The notes beneath the pieces were generated by a model. It saw nothing but the letters and a program-made list of their open reading frames with translations. It did no database searches and was not told the origin of the DNA. From Lepus europaeus (taxonomy: Eukaryota; Chordata; Mammalia; Lagomorpha; Leporidae), in NCBI RefSeq assembly GCF_033115175.1, contig NC_084837.1:6400266-6464265 (forward strand): a DNA stretch of 64,000 nt. The letters are read 5' to 3'. Below are positions 34,781 to 44,689 of this stretch, in pieces. The position numbers and the translations under genes were made by a program. The first letter of the stretch is position 1, and each line of letters starts with the position of its first letter.

Positions 34781-35370
34781 TAGTTCTCTTTTATGTTTTT
34801 TCAATGCATTGCTTTTATTTTTGTCAACAAACTGTGTCATTTGCTGTAGTAAGAAAACTCCTGTTGTTCAAGGTCTTTATCAGAGTTCCTACAAATCAGG
34901 TTAATTGGTGATCAACGGAGCTTTTCTGCCTTTAATGAGGCCTAGTAGCCCAAGGCAAGGCCTACCTCTTGATAAGGACTTTCTTTTTTCTTATTTTAAA
35001 CTCTTTGATCACTTAAAAAAAAAAAAAAAAGAACCAGGAAGAACAACCACCGGGAATGTCATTGTTTTTTAATTGCCTGATTACCAAATGTTGGAGATAA
35101 AAGATAGATGTTCTCAATTAATAACATTTACATAGATTAGCATCACTAACAAGCCTCATTAGTAGCTGCTGATTTTTGTTTAAATGGTGTCCCATGTCAT
35201 TTGCTCTCTCTGATTGTGCAAGAATGCACCTTTAGTACGACAAAACATTGCTTTCTAATCTATTTCCATTAATCAAATTGTAAGGCATTTTAATACACAG
35301 CCAGGTTTTTAATTAATTAAAAGTTAGTATTACCTGGTATAAACTTAACGAAAGGTTTCATGTGTTAATA
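34781..35370. other. Candidate conserved non-coding element (homeodomain-core rich)
   Basis: Repeat-free apart from a 16-base A run at about 35016-35031. It is dense in TAAT/ATTA cores, including TCAATTAATAACATTTACAT, CCATTAATCAAATTGTAAGG and TTTTTAATTAATTAAAAG. This texture is typical of developmental enhancers, but base composition alone could produce it. No conservation evidence is available. Confidence 0.35.
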
Positions 35371-35422
35371 AAGTTCCAGAAACTGTTTCTAAACTCTGGC
35401 AGTATTCTATAGCCTCCTCTTT

Positions 35423-35473
35423 GGATTAATCACAGCTTCACTGGATTATAAGCACCCTCCTTGGATTAATCAC
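35423..35473 (+). promoter_or_regulatory. Three GGATTA motifs at 20-bp spacing
   Basis: GGATTAATCAC at 35423-35433, GGATTATAAGC at 35443-35453 and GGATTAATCAC at 35463-35473 are spaced by exactly 20 bases. GGATTA (TAATCC on the minus strand) is the core bound by K50 homeodomain factors (OTX, CRX, PITX, GSC). The outer two share a longer 11-base word. Either a phased site cluster or a three-unit decayed 20-bp tandem repeat. Confidence 0.4.
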
Positions 35474-35514
35474 ACAGACACTTCTCCATTCACAGAGGAG
35501 CATCAGAGCAGTGC

Positions 35515-35720
35515 AGTCCACTTGCTGAGTGCCTGCTGTGTGCCTCGGACTTTGCATTTATACATCATTTGTTAATCTCTCAGCACTCCTGTGAAGAAGA
35601 TAATAGAAGGATCTCCACCAGACACAAAAAAATGAGGGTTCAGAGAGTTGACGTGAAATGTGCTAGATCCCGCAGACCAAGCTCAGCACAAAGTCCATGC
35701 TCATTTCACTGACACCTACT
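35515..35720 (-). mobile_element. MIR SINE
   Basis: TTGCTGAGTGCCTGCTGTGT, then TTAATCTCTCAGCACTCCTG, then TGAGGGTTCAGAGAGTTGAC follows the reverse-complement MIR order. Confidence 0.7.
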
Positions 35721-36552
35721 CTTGCCGTATTGCCCAGGATAAAACCAACAAATGCTTTGACCAGACGCGAGTATTTGGGATAACCTACAACTAACCAGGA
35801 ATCATGCTTTAACCCTCATCATTCATGCCTCAATTTTTGAGAACAAACGGAGAACAAACAACTGAAACTGCAATAAATATGTTCTGTAATGAGAAGAGTT
35901 TCAGGTATCTAAATCCATAACCAACCATGAACATCCACAATCTAAAAACCTTACGCTGAAGGATTTTCTACATATACAAAAATTATATCTTATTGTAAAT
36001 GGAGAGTTATACTATATGTCAAGAAAGTGCTTTTTAAAAAAATACTTTTATTAAAAGCATAGAATTGCTTTTACATCTTATGAGAAAAAGTAAGTCTCTG
36101 ATATGATAAATATTTTAAGCAGGAATGAAAAATTTTCTCAGCCTCTCTAAGATACCAATTTACATTTCTTACAATTATGAATATGGAAGCCATACAATGA
36201 TTTAAAAACAGTCAATAATTGATTAAAACTTCAAGGGAGGGACATATTTTAAAAGATCAAAGAAATTCATCCTAATATATTCCAATGAAAAAAGTATGTT
36301 GATACTGGTAGTCCAAAAGAAATAGGACACAGATTATTTCACCCCTACTTCAAGAGGGGCCCTTTAATAAGCCACTGCCTTCATGTAAACATGATAGATT
36401 AAATTTCAAAAGGAATGCAAGGTGTGTGTGGATGGGGGAGGAATTTCCTAAAGGGACAGTTTTTATTATATTCTTTTTGGAGTAATCAAACCATATTTCC
36501 TTGCAAAATATAAAAGATAAAATGACAATTCTGAAATTTCATGGCATTATCT
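35721..36552. other. AT-rich unique sequence
   Basis: No repeat or gene is recognised. Confidence 0.45.
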
Positions 36553-36570
36553 TATTAGTGTTTTCTGTTT

Positions 36571-36921
36571 TTTTTTTTTTTTTTTTTTTGGACAGGCAGA
36601 GTGGACAGTGAGAGAGAGAGAGAGAGAGAAAGGTCCTCCTTTTGCCATTGGTTCACCCTCCAATGGCCACCGCGGCTGGCGCGCTGTGGCTGGCGCACCG
36701 CGCTGATCCGAAGGCAGGAGCCAGGTGCTTATCCTGGTCTCCCATGGGGTGCAGGGCCCAAGCACTTGGGCCATCCTCCACTGCACTCCTGGGCCATAGC
36801 AGAGAGCTGGCCTGGAAGAGGGGCAACCAGGACAGACTCCGGAGCCCCGACTGGGACTAGAACCTGGTGTGCAGGCGCCGCAAGGTGGAGGATTAGCCTA
36901 TTGAGCCGCGGCTCCGTCCTC
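36571..36921 (-). mobile_element. CSINE, young subfamily, with target-site duplication
   Basis: TATTAGTGTTTTCTGTTT at 36553-36570 and TATTAGTGTTTTCTATTT at 36922-36939 flank it (one mismatch). A long T run is followed by the reversed body of the GC-rich subfamily (TGGCTGGCGCACCGCG). Confidence 0.93.
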
Positions 36922-37069
36922 TATTAGTGTTTTCTATTTGAGATTTAAAAAAAGCCTCACATGAATAGCTTAAGTGAGAAGAAAATATATAACTTAATGT
37001 GGACATCTGGTCTATTGTCTCTGAAAAGAGTTCAGCTTAGGGTGATTAAAATACGAGGGTGTATTCCCC

Positions 37070-37272
37070 CCCACTTTCATGACCTGTGAAGGATCACACT
37101 TAAACAACTTTGTCTCATCAATTTTCCTCTCCCCTTCCTCTCTCCTCATTGCTGTCGCTGATCAACTGCTCTCAGGATCACTGACAAAGTCCCCATGACA
37201 ATGTCCAACTTTACCTTCCCTTCTTTCTTGACCTCTTGGCCGCATGTGGTACAACCAATCATTCCCTCCTTC
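37070..37272 (+). mobile_element. L2 ORF2 fragment, part 1
   Basis: CTGATCAACTGCTCTCAGGA, then TTTCTTGACCTCTTGGCCGC has the wording of the L2 reverse-transcriptase region (the 'SVLGPLLF' upstream area). It is the first of four collinear pieces (37070-37272, 37540-37660, 38904-38945, 39355-40075) of one old L2, interrupted by later insertions. Confidence 0.55.
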
Positions 37273-37274
37273 TA

Positions 37275-37538
37275 AAAAACATATTTGAGAGAGAGAGAGA
37301 GAGAGAAAGAAAGAGAAGGAGAGAAGAGAGAACTCCTATCTGCTGATTCACTCCCCAAATATCCACAATGCTCCTGACTGGGACCCAGGCTGAAGCCAGA
37401 GCCAGGAGCCAGAAACTCAATCCAGGTCTACCATGTAAACTTGAACCATTAGCTGCTGCTTCCCGGTCAGGAGCTAGGATCCAGGCATGCTAATGAGAAG
37501 GATCAAGTCTTAACCATTGGGTTAGACATCCAGCCCTC
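37275..37538 (-). mobile_element. CSINE, diverged
   Basis: A shortened tail, (GA)n at about 37288-37312, and a diverged body to GGTTAGACATCCAGCCC. One of the oldest copies here. Confidence 0.8.
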
Positions 37539-37539
37539 T

Positions 37540-37660
37540 GTCTTGAATCAGTGTCTTTGGCTTACCTTCTCTCTTGGTGTGCTTTTGAGCCTCTTTTCCT
37601 CTTAACCTCCAAATGAGCGTGTGATCCACAGTTCAGTTCTTAGCTTGCTTTGTTTTTTTC
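37540..37660 (+). mobile_element. L2 ORF2 fragment, part 2
   Basis: CTTACCTTCTCTCTTGGTGT, then CACAGTTCAGTTCTTAGCTT continues the L2 reading from 37272 after the SINE. It is followed by a (CTTC)-rich run at 37660-37700. Confidence 0.5.
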
Positions 37661-37699
37661 TCCTCCCTCCCTCCCTGCCTTCCTTCTTTCCTTCCTTCC

Positions 37700-38011
37700 T
37701 TTGCTCATTTTATTTGAAATGCAGAGTTACAGAGAGACAGAGGGAGAGACAGAGAGAGAAGTCTTCCACCCACTGGTTCACTCCCCAAATGGCTGCAATG
37801 ACCAGAGCTGGGCTGATCTGAAGCCAGAAGAAAAGAGCTTCTACTGGGTCTCCCATGTGGGTACAGGGGCCCAGGGACTTGGCCCATCTTTTCCAGGCCA
37901 TTAGCAGGAATATGGATAGAAAGTGGAGCAGCCAGGACTCAAACTAGTGCCAATATGAGATGCTGGTGTTGCAGGCAGTGGCTTTACCTACTGTACCACA
38001 GCCCTGGCCCC
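37700..38011 (-). mobile_element. CSINE, full length
   Basis: TTATTTGAAATGCAGAGTTA through the GA tract and body to CCACAGCCCTGGCCCC. It separates the L2 piece from the MER2-like element. Confidence 0.9.
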
Positions 38012-38031
38012 AGCTGTCTTTCTTTTTATGT

Positions 38032-38902
38032 ACAGTCAGTCTCCACATGCACAGGGTCTGCGTCTGTGGATTCAAGCAGCTGTGGTTCAGAAGTATTCGA
38101 AGGGGGTCGGGAGTTTTGGTAAAGCAAGTTAAGCCACTGCCTGCAATACCAGAATTCCATACCAAAGTTGGTGATGAAATCATGAGTGCCAGTTTGAATA
38201 CCAGCTGTTCTACTTCCAGTCTAACTGCCTGCTAATGAGACCAGTTAATTGGGTTCCTGCCACCCACATAGGAGACCCGAATGGAGTTCCAGGCTCTGAT
38301 TTTGGCTTAGCCTGGTCCTGGCCATTTGAGGAGTGAACCATGAATGGAAGATATTTCTCTCTCTCTCTCTCTCACCCCCCTCCCTCTCCCTCTCTCTCTG
38401 CTTTTCAAATAAATAAGTCTTTAAGAAAAAAAAGCCACTAAAATGTTTGACAAGCATTCTAGAAAGTTCTAGGAAGCAAATCTTGATTTTTGAACATTAT
38501 GCTGGATCCATGGGGTTGAAGTGATGCATAGCACATCCTACTACAGCATCCTGCCATTTCACAATCATCAGTCTCTGTCCACATTCTTTGTTTGAGCCTG
38601 TGTACCTGTGTCTCATCCACATACTGTGTGCTTAAGCCTATGATGGTCGAATCTGTACTGAACATGCAAAGACTTGTTTTGTTGTCATTGTTTCCTAACA
38701 ATACAGTATAAACTATTTACATGGCATTTACACTGTATTAAGTGTTACAGGTTATCTAGAGATGATTTAAAGTATATAGGATGATGTGCCAAAGTTCTAT
38801 ACAAATACTGTGCCATTTAAATAAAGAACTTGATAACCATGGATTTTGGGAGCTACAGGATCCTTGGAACAAAGATCCTCTGTGGATATCAAGGGGTGAC
38901 TT
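38032..38902. mobile_element. MER2/Tigger-like DNA transposon, split by a SINE
   Basis: The left end (CAGTCAGTCTCCACATGCAC, then GTGGATTCAAGCAGCTGTGG) and the right end (TGTGGATATCAAGGGGTGAC) correspond to the terminal inverted repeats of MER2-type Tigger (TcMar) elements. The interior from 38700 (CAGTATAAACTATTTACATG, then TATCTAGAGATGATTTAAAG) also fits. The CSINE at 38103-38436 is inserted within it. Non-autonomous remnant with no transposase frame. Confidence 0.75.
38103..38436 (+). mobile_element. CSINE inside the MER2-like element
   Basis: Head at about 38103, body with TAATTGGGTTCCTGCCACCC, CT tract at 38356-38400, tail CTTTTCAAATAAATAAGTCT. Confidence 0.85.
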
Positions 38903-38903
38903 G

Positions 38904-38945
38904 ACACTCTCTCTACATGATCTCATTTACTTCCATGTCAGTAGG
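38904..38945 (+). mobile_element. L2 ORF2 fragment, part 3
   Basis: CTACATGATCTCATTTACTT matches the L2 phrase downstream of part 2. It is very short, and its assignment depends on collinearity with the neighbouring parts. Confidence 0.35.
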
Positions 38946-39009
38946 TATTATACAGGAGTGAGGAACTTTTTTTTTCTCTGCCCCTAAAAATTAGTCTATT
39001 AGTCTGCTA

Positions 39010-39337
39010 AAGGGGCTGGCACTGTGGCCTAGCAGGTTAAGCCGCTGCCTGTAGCACTGGCATCCCATAAGAGTGCTGGTTTGTGTCTCAGCTGCTCTAC
39101 CTCCGATGCAGCTCCCTGCTAATGCTCCTAGGAAAGAAGCCCAAGATGGCCTGAGTGGTTAGGCCTCTGTACCCACATGGGAGAACTGGATGAAACTCTT
39201 GGCTCCTGGCTTTGGTGAGGCCCAGCTCTGGCCATTGAAGCCATTTGGAGAGTGAACCAGCTGATGGAAGACCTCTCTCTCTCTCTCTCTCTTCTCTCTA
39301 ACTTTCAAATAAATGGAATTTAAAAAGTCTTTAAAAA
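39010..39337 (+). mobile_element. CSINE, full length, with perfect target-site duplication
   Basis: ATTAGTCTGCTA occurs at 38998-39009 and 39338-39349. It runs from AGGGGCTGGCACTGTGGCCT to CAAATAAATGGAATTTAAA. Confidence 0.95.
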
Positions 39338-39354
39338 ATTAGTCTGCTATAGCT

Positions 39355-40075
39355 TCGTTGAATTTCCAGCTCTACCTGCAGTTGGCCTGTGGGCTGGACA
39401 TTCACCACCTCTGAACCATATTGTTGGGTTTTACTCTAAGTCTTGACTTCCTTTCTGAGCTACAGATGAATTGACTTCTCCTCCTGGCTATCTGATAGGG
39501 ATCTCAAACTTCATGTGTCTAAAATACAAGTCTCAAGTTTCTGCCTCTTCCTCAGTGACCCTCCTCCCTGTCCTCCTTCTCAGCCCTGTTTTAATAAGTT
39601 GTGCTCAATGAGTCAGTCAAAAAATGTGACTCATCCAGGATTCTCCCTCCCTATTAACTTCTCTCCACTTACCCTTTCAATGAGTCTGTCTACAAAACAC
39701 AACCAAAATTGTGCTACTTCCTGCCACTTCAGCGGCCAGCTCCTGGTTCTAAGCCAGGACTCAGCAATTACTGGGGCTCTTTGACTTCATCTTCTGGCAT
39801 CCACTCTGGTCCACCTTCTGATGGAAGGGTGAATTCTGAAGATGCAGATTGGCTCAAGTCACCTCTCAGCTCCTTCTCCAATGCTTTACACACAGCAGCA
39901 CACCCTTTATGCTAACACGCCACGACACACCAACTCCTGCAGTTGCTTCTCCTACAACCTGCCAAGGGGGGATGCTCTCCAGCTCCCCAGCTTTTTCTGG
40001 ATCACTCCAATACACCAGCCTCTGCTCTGCTGCCCTCACAGCTCTTCTCGCTCCTTCTTTTCTCACTGATATAGT
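39355..40075 (+). mobile_element. L2 fragment, part 4
   Basis: GATAGGGATCTCAAACTTCA, then GTGTCTAAAATACAAGTCTC, then CTCCTTCTTTTCTCAC near the end follows the distal L2 ORF2/3' region. Frames such as 39515-39784 are decayed L2, not genes. Confidence 0.6.
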
Positions 40076-40077
40076 TA

Positions 40078-40146
40078 ATATAATATATACTTAATACAAA
40101 ATATATTTTATATATTAAAGTATATACACATATGTATATATTTGTA

Positions 40147-40177
<31 letters not shown>

Positions 40178-40190
40178 TTGAAAGGCAGAA

Positions 40191-40225
<35 letters not shown>
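40078..40225. repeat. (TA)n and (GA)n simple repeats with SINE tail remnant
   Basis: AT-rich (TATA)n at about 40080-40177, then TTGAAAGGCAGAATGATAGA and (GA)n at 40195-40222. The middle words match the reversed CSINE tail, so this may be the leftover of a truncated minus-strand SINE whose tail expanded into (TA)n. Confidence 0.7.
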
Positions 40226-40226
<1 letters not shown>

Positions 40227-40565
40227 TTGCTCACCTGGACGACTCTCCAGTGTTTCCTCTTCAGTCCATCCTTTTACTGTGCTTTATTGTTTAAAATGAC
40301 ACTTATTCTTTTTATTTATTTGTTTATTTATTTTCCTTATTTGTTCCTTTTTATTTATTCTTATAAGTCTATTGCCTAGAGTAGTGCCTGCTCTATAGTA
40401 CACAAGTTTAGTATACTGCTATATAGTACGTGCTAATTATGTGGTAACTGAAGGGTCATCAGTTTGGAGATGGGCACATTAATACACACAAAGGTTGATG
40501 CTCCTCTGAAGTCTGCTGTGGGAACACTAACCATATGCCTACCTCCTCTGATCCCAAGGGCTCCT
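40226..40565. other. Unique sequence, nothing recognised
   Basis: A TTTATTTGTTTATTTATTTT run lies at 40312-40335. No family is otherwise recognised. Confidence 0.4.
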
Positions 40566-40566
40566 T

Positions 40567-40830
40567 TTTTTTTTAAGATTTATTTATTTATTTGAAAGGC
40601 AAAGTTGCAGAGAGAGGCAGAGACAGAGAGGACTTCCATCTGCTGGTTCACTCCCCCAATGGCCACAACTCAGGCTGATCAAAAGCCAGGAGCCAGGAGC
40701 TTCTTCTGGGTCTCCCACGTGGGTACAGGGGCCTAAAGAGTTGGACCATGTTTTGTGGTTTTCCTGGGACTTGAAATGGTGCCCATATGGGATGCTGTGC
40801 TATTGCCCACTATGCCACAGTGCTGGTTCC
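40567..40830 (-). mobile_element. CSINE with internal deletions
   Basis: Reversed tail, short GA tract and body. The segment between TTTTCCTGGG and ACTTGAAATGG lacks the usual AGCAGAGAGCTGGATCAGAA section. GGCTCCTT flanks it (short duplication). Confidence 0.88.
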
Positions 40831-41086
40831 TGATGGCTCCTTCTAATGTCTTGTCATTGTGGTTGAAATCATGGATGCAATAGAGAGACTTGACTGCCTC
40901 CACAGCTCAGGATACTGCTCAGGCTTTGCCTGCTGCCTCTCCTCTTAAACTCCTCTTGACTTTGTTATACTGTGAATCTGGATTTTTTTTTCTCTCAAGT
41001 CAGATGATCTGTTGACAGGTCAGAATCCTATAGCCCAGCCTAGGAAACACATTCAGACATGCTGGGCTTAGTTATTACATGTCTTC
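40831..41086. other. Unique sequence
   Basis: No family is recognised. Confidence 0.4.
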
Positions 41087-41099
41087 CTGAGTGGCTTTT

Positions 41100-41407
41100 T
41101 TTTTTTTTTGACAGCTAGATAGTGAGAGAGAGAGAGACAGAGAGAAAGGTCTTCCTTCCCTTGGTTCACCCCCCAAATGGCTGCTATGGCCGGAGCTATG
41201 CCGATCCGAAGCCAGGAGCCAGGTGCTTCTTCCTGGTCTCCCATGCAGGTGCAGGGGCCCAAGCACTTGGGCCATCCTCTACTGCCTTCCTGGGCCAAAG
41301 CAGAGAGCTGAACTGGAAGAGGAGCAACCGGGACCAGAACCTGGCGTCCATATGGGATGCTGGTGCCGCAGGTGGAGGATTAACCAAGTGAGCCATGGTG
41401 CCGGACC
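41100..41407 (-). mobile_element. CSINE, young subfamily, with target-site duplication
   Basis: CCTGAGTGGCTTTT before it (from 41087) and CCTGAATGGCTTTT after it (41408-41421). Body of the TTTGACAGCTAGATAGTGAG type. Confidence 0.93.
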
Positions 41408-41612
41408 CCTGAATGGCTTTTATACTATGGAGACCACTTCTACTGAGTTTGAGAAATGGGAAAATTCACTAGAATCTTCAACTCCTCCTTATAGCATCCC
41501 AATGTTTGCTTTCATTGATTGCTATGCAGTCATGGTATGGGGTCCATTTCCAATGTTTTACATGCAATTATTCCTTATTAGGCCATACCTGGGCACATTC
41601 TTTCTTTTTTAT

Positions 41613-41870
41613 TTTTTAAAAAGATTTATTTATTTGTTTTGAAAGTCAGAGTTACTGAGAGGGAAGGAGAGTGAGAAAGATAGAGAGAGAGGGAGAGAGA
41701 GAGAGAGAGAGAGAGAGACAGTGAGACGTTTGCAGCGGCCAGTGCTGGGCCAGGCCAAAGCCAGGAGCCAGGAGCTTCATCTGGTTCTCCAACATGGATG
41801 GCCCAAACACTTGGATCCTCTTTTGCTGCTCTACCTCTTGAATAAATAAATAAAATCTTAAAAAAAAAGA
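41613..41870. mobile_element. Chimeric CSINE: minus body joined to plus tail
   Basis: 41613-41830 is a minus-strand CSINE from the reversed tail to CACTTGGATCCTCTTTTGCT. It then switches to the plus-strand terminus CTACCTCTTGAATAAATAAA, ending TAAAATCTT and poly(A) at 41869. The element thus has an A-rich tail signature at both outer ends and no head. Confidence 0.8.
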
Positions 41871-42574
41871 ATATAAAAATCACATAGAATTCCACTAAAT
41901 AGATCAATATTTACATTTTGATATATATCAATTCAGATATTTTGTATTGTATATTTTGCATAATAAAGACTATATAATATTTAAGATATTTGATCTCAAA
42001 AGGAGAAATTATATATATGAATATTTGAGTACCATTTGTATTGTGAGTCCTACTCAAAGATGATATAGAAAAGGGCTAAGCAACAGAAATATCTGCCATG
42101 GGTAATAATTTGTCACTTTCAGTTTTCAAAAACTGAAGAAATGATTGTACACTGTGAAGTTGACACTTCAGAGAAGCACTTTTCCAACTCCTTGGCAGTG
42201 AAATTATGCATACCATCCTCCAGGTAACTCTGTTTTAATGTGAGAAAAATATTTTTTTTTTTGGCATAATGATTCTCTTGGCATGTTTTCTGAAGTAGAT
42301 GAGCCATTGATAGACTGTTTTTTTATTAGATATTATTTTTTCAGAAAATTATAAGATGCATTATATTTTTCAAAAAGTTAAAAGGAAAAAAAAGTCTGTA
42401 GTGTTGATGATTACCTGATTTCCCAGCTAATAAACTACCTACTGATGACAAAGTTAGTCTGATCTGTTGAGTGCTGTTGACAGATGCAAAAACAATTTTG
42501 AGTGTACTTCACAAAAAGAATATTTTTCACACCTTTAAACTTGTCAGCCAGCTTAACTCTCCTCCCAAATGGTC
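41871..42574. other. AT-rich unique sequence
   Basis: No repeat or gene is recognised. Confidence 0.45.
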
Positions 42575-42721
42575 CCATGAGGATTCTTAGCTTGGCGACC
42601 ACAGCCTACTCCTGGGTGATGGATCCAGGAATATTCAAGACCTAGTTATCAACAATTGCCAGTACAAACAACACCATGATGGAGTCGACAGTGCCATTGT
42701 CTGAGAGCCAGGAGGCATGGG
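42575..42721 (+). repeat. Unclassified repeat, copy 1 of an inverted pair
   Basis: These ~147 bases align to the reverse complement of 44533-44685 with one ~6-base gap. My hand alignment gives about 22 mismatches in 132 paired positions, mostly transitions. Shared words include CCATGAGGATTCTTAGC, GATCCAGG, TAGTTATCAAC and ACAGTGCCA. I do not recognise the family. Confidence 0.75.
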
Positions 42722-43217
42722 CTATCTAGGGCGGGTGTCATTTTCACTTTTGTATCCCCAGGACTTCATCCAAACTTGGTTCAATATATACTTATGGAAA
42801 TATTTGAGTCTAACAAGATGTCATTGTGAAGTGCCTTCCATATTTTATTATCCTCTTTTGAACAATGAAATTAAAGTATGCTGGTTGTAAAATTTCAAAT
42901 TGTACAGATATACTTAGTGCAAAATACCCATTTAATTGACTTAATGTGAGTGTTTTTGTTTCACTTCTTTCATTTTAGTTCTGCTGATTAACTAGAAGAT
43001 GTGACCCTGAGAATTCACCATCTTTTAGCTCTGTCTGAGCATCTAGGCATCCATGGATACCCGACTTCACCAGCAGGATTTGTGGAGAAGCCCACTGGCC
43101 TTTGCATCCCACCTCAGGGTTTTGGGTCAGAGAATGTCCCACCATCGAAACAGATTGGAAACCATCAAAACAGATTGGAAACTTTGGGCCTAGCTGTGTG
43201 GTATGAAGACACACAAC
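42722..43217. other. Mostly unique; possible L2 3' end
   Basis: 42735-42810 (TTGTATCCCCAGGACTTCAT and following) resembles the L2 3' terminus. The remainder is unrecognised. Confidence 0.4.
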
Positions 43218-43225
43218 TCACTTTC

Positions 43226-43546
43226 TTTTTTTTTTTTTTTATTTGACAGGTAGAGTTATAGACAGTGAGAGAGAGACAGAGAGAAAGGTTTTCCTTCTGT
43301 TGGTTCACTCCCCAAATGGCCGCTATGGCCGGCGCTGCACCGATCTGAAGCCAGGAGCCAGGTGCTTCTTCCTGGTCTCCCATGCAGTGCAAGGGCCCAA
43401 GCACTTGGGCCATCCTCCACTGCCTTCCTGGGCCAAAGCAGAGAGCTGTACTGGAAGAGGAGCAGCTGGGACTAGAACCTGGCACCCATATGGGATGCCG
43501 GCACCACAGATGGAGGATTAACCAAGTGAGCCAAGGTGCTGGCTCC
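43226..43546 (-). mobile_element. CSINE, young subfamily
   Basis: T run, ATTTGACAGGTAGAGTTATA, purine tract, body, reversed head GGTGCTGGCTCC. Weak CTCACTT duplication. Confidence 0.92.
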
Positions 43547-43666
43547 CTCACTTGTTTTCTGACCTCAATTTCCCATTTGTGTAAAACCTTTCTTCAAAAG
43601 AAAAAAAATGTTTTTCAATCAATGTGTATCTCTGGAAAGAGCATAAGAATTTTTAAAAAAAAAGAC

Positions 43667-44022
43667 GTAGCCGGCGCCATGGCTCAGTAGGCTAATCCTC
43701 CGCCTTGCGGCACCGGCACACCGGGTTCTAGTCCCGGTCGGGGCACCAATCCCGATCCTATCCCGGTTGCCCCTCTTCCAGGACAGCTCTCTGCTGTGGC
43801 CAGGGAGTGCAGTGGAGGATGGCCCAAGTGCTTGGGCCCTGCACCCCATGGGAGACCAGGAGAAGCACCTGGCTCCTGCCATCGGAACAGCGCGGTGCGC
43901 CGGCCGCAGCGCGCCTACCGCGGCGGCCATTGGAGGGTGAACCAACGGCAAAGGAAGACCTTTCTCTCTGTCTCCCTCTACTGTCCATTCTGCCTGTCAA
44001 AAATAAATTTAAAAAAAAAAAA
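43667..44022 (+). mobile_element. CSINE, young GC-rich subfamily
   Basis: GTAGCCGGCGCCATGGCTCA to CTGTCCATTCTGCCTGTC and poly(A). It shares the CGGCCGCAGCGCGCCTACCG segment with the copy at 16032. Flanked by A-runs and GAC(G/T)T, so the duplication is hard to delimit. Confidence 0.93.
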
Positions 44023-44082
44023 AAAGACTTGACAATCCAGTTGGCTATAATAACTTAGGTGGTTCCCGGATTTTCTGCAGAT

Positions 44083-44345
44083 TGGTTCACCCTCCAATGG
44101 CCGCTGCGGCCGGCTCATCACGCTGATCCGAAGCTAGGAGCCAGGTGCTTCTCCTGGTCTTCCATGGGGTGCAGGGCCCAAGCACCTGGGCCACCCTCCA
44201 CTGCCTTCCCGGGCAAGGCCATAGCAGAGAGCTGGCCTGGAAGAGGGGCAACTGGGATAGAATCCGGCACCCCAACCGGGACTAGAACCTGGTGTGCCAG
44301 CGCCGCAAGGCAGAGGATTCGCCTGTTAAGCCATGGCGCCGGCCT
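44083..44345 (-). mobile_element. CSINE lacking its 3' tail
   Basis: It begins abruptly at GGTTCACCCTCCAATGGCCG, so the reversed tail and purine tract are absent. It continues to the reversed head GCCATGGCGCCGGCC. It is in inverse orientation to 43667-44022, 60 bases away. Confidence 0.9.
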
Positions 44346-44532
44346 CCTCCGACTTTTGATAAATGAGATAAGTAGATTTTGTGATAGAAGTTGTACTAAC
44401 TAACTAATTAAAGCAGCAGGCTCATTTCAGGTGTTGGGTTTGTTACACTTATGTGTTCAAGGTTGCTTAATATAGAGGAACCTGGGTCAGTGGCTTAATG
44501 GCTTGCTCAAGGTCACCCACCCGGAACTGGTA
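44346..44532. other. Unique sequence with MIR-like words
   Basis: 44485-44530 (TGGCTTGCTCAAGGTCACCC) looks like a reverse MIR core adjoining the unclassified repeat. It may be part of that repeat instead. Confidence 0.4.
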
Positions 44533-44685
44533 CTCATGTCTCCTGGCCCTCAGACAGTGGCACTGTTGACTCTATCATGGGACTGTTTGCACTGGGAGTA
44601 GTTGATAACTAAATCTTGAATACCCCTGGATCTATCCCAAGGTCTCTAACATAGGCTGTAATTACCAGGCTAAGAATCCTCATGG
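44533..44685 (-). repeat. Unclassified repeat, copy 2 of an inverted pair
   Basis: Minus-strand counterpart of 42575-42721, 1.8 kb away. It has about 6 extra bases relative to copy 1 between ACAGCCTA and GGATAGATCC (minus-strand reading). No terminal repeats, A tail or target duplication are evident at either copy. Confidence 0.75.
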
Positions 44686-44689
44686 AACA

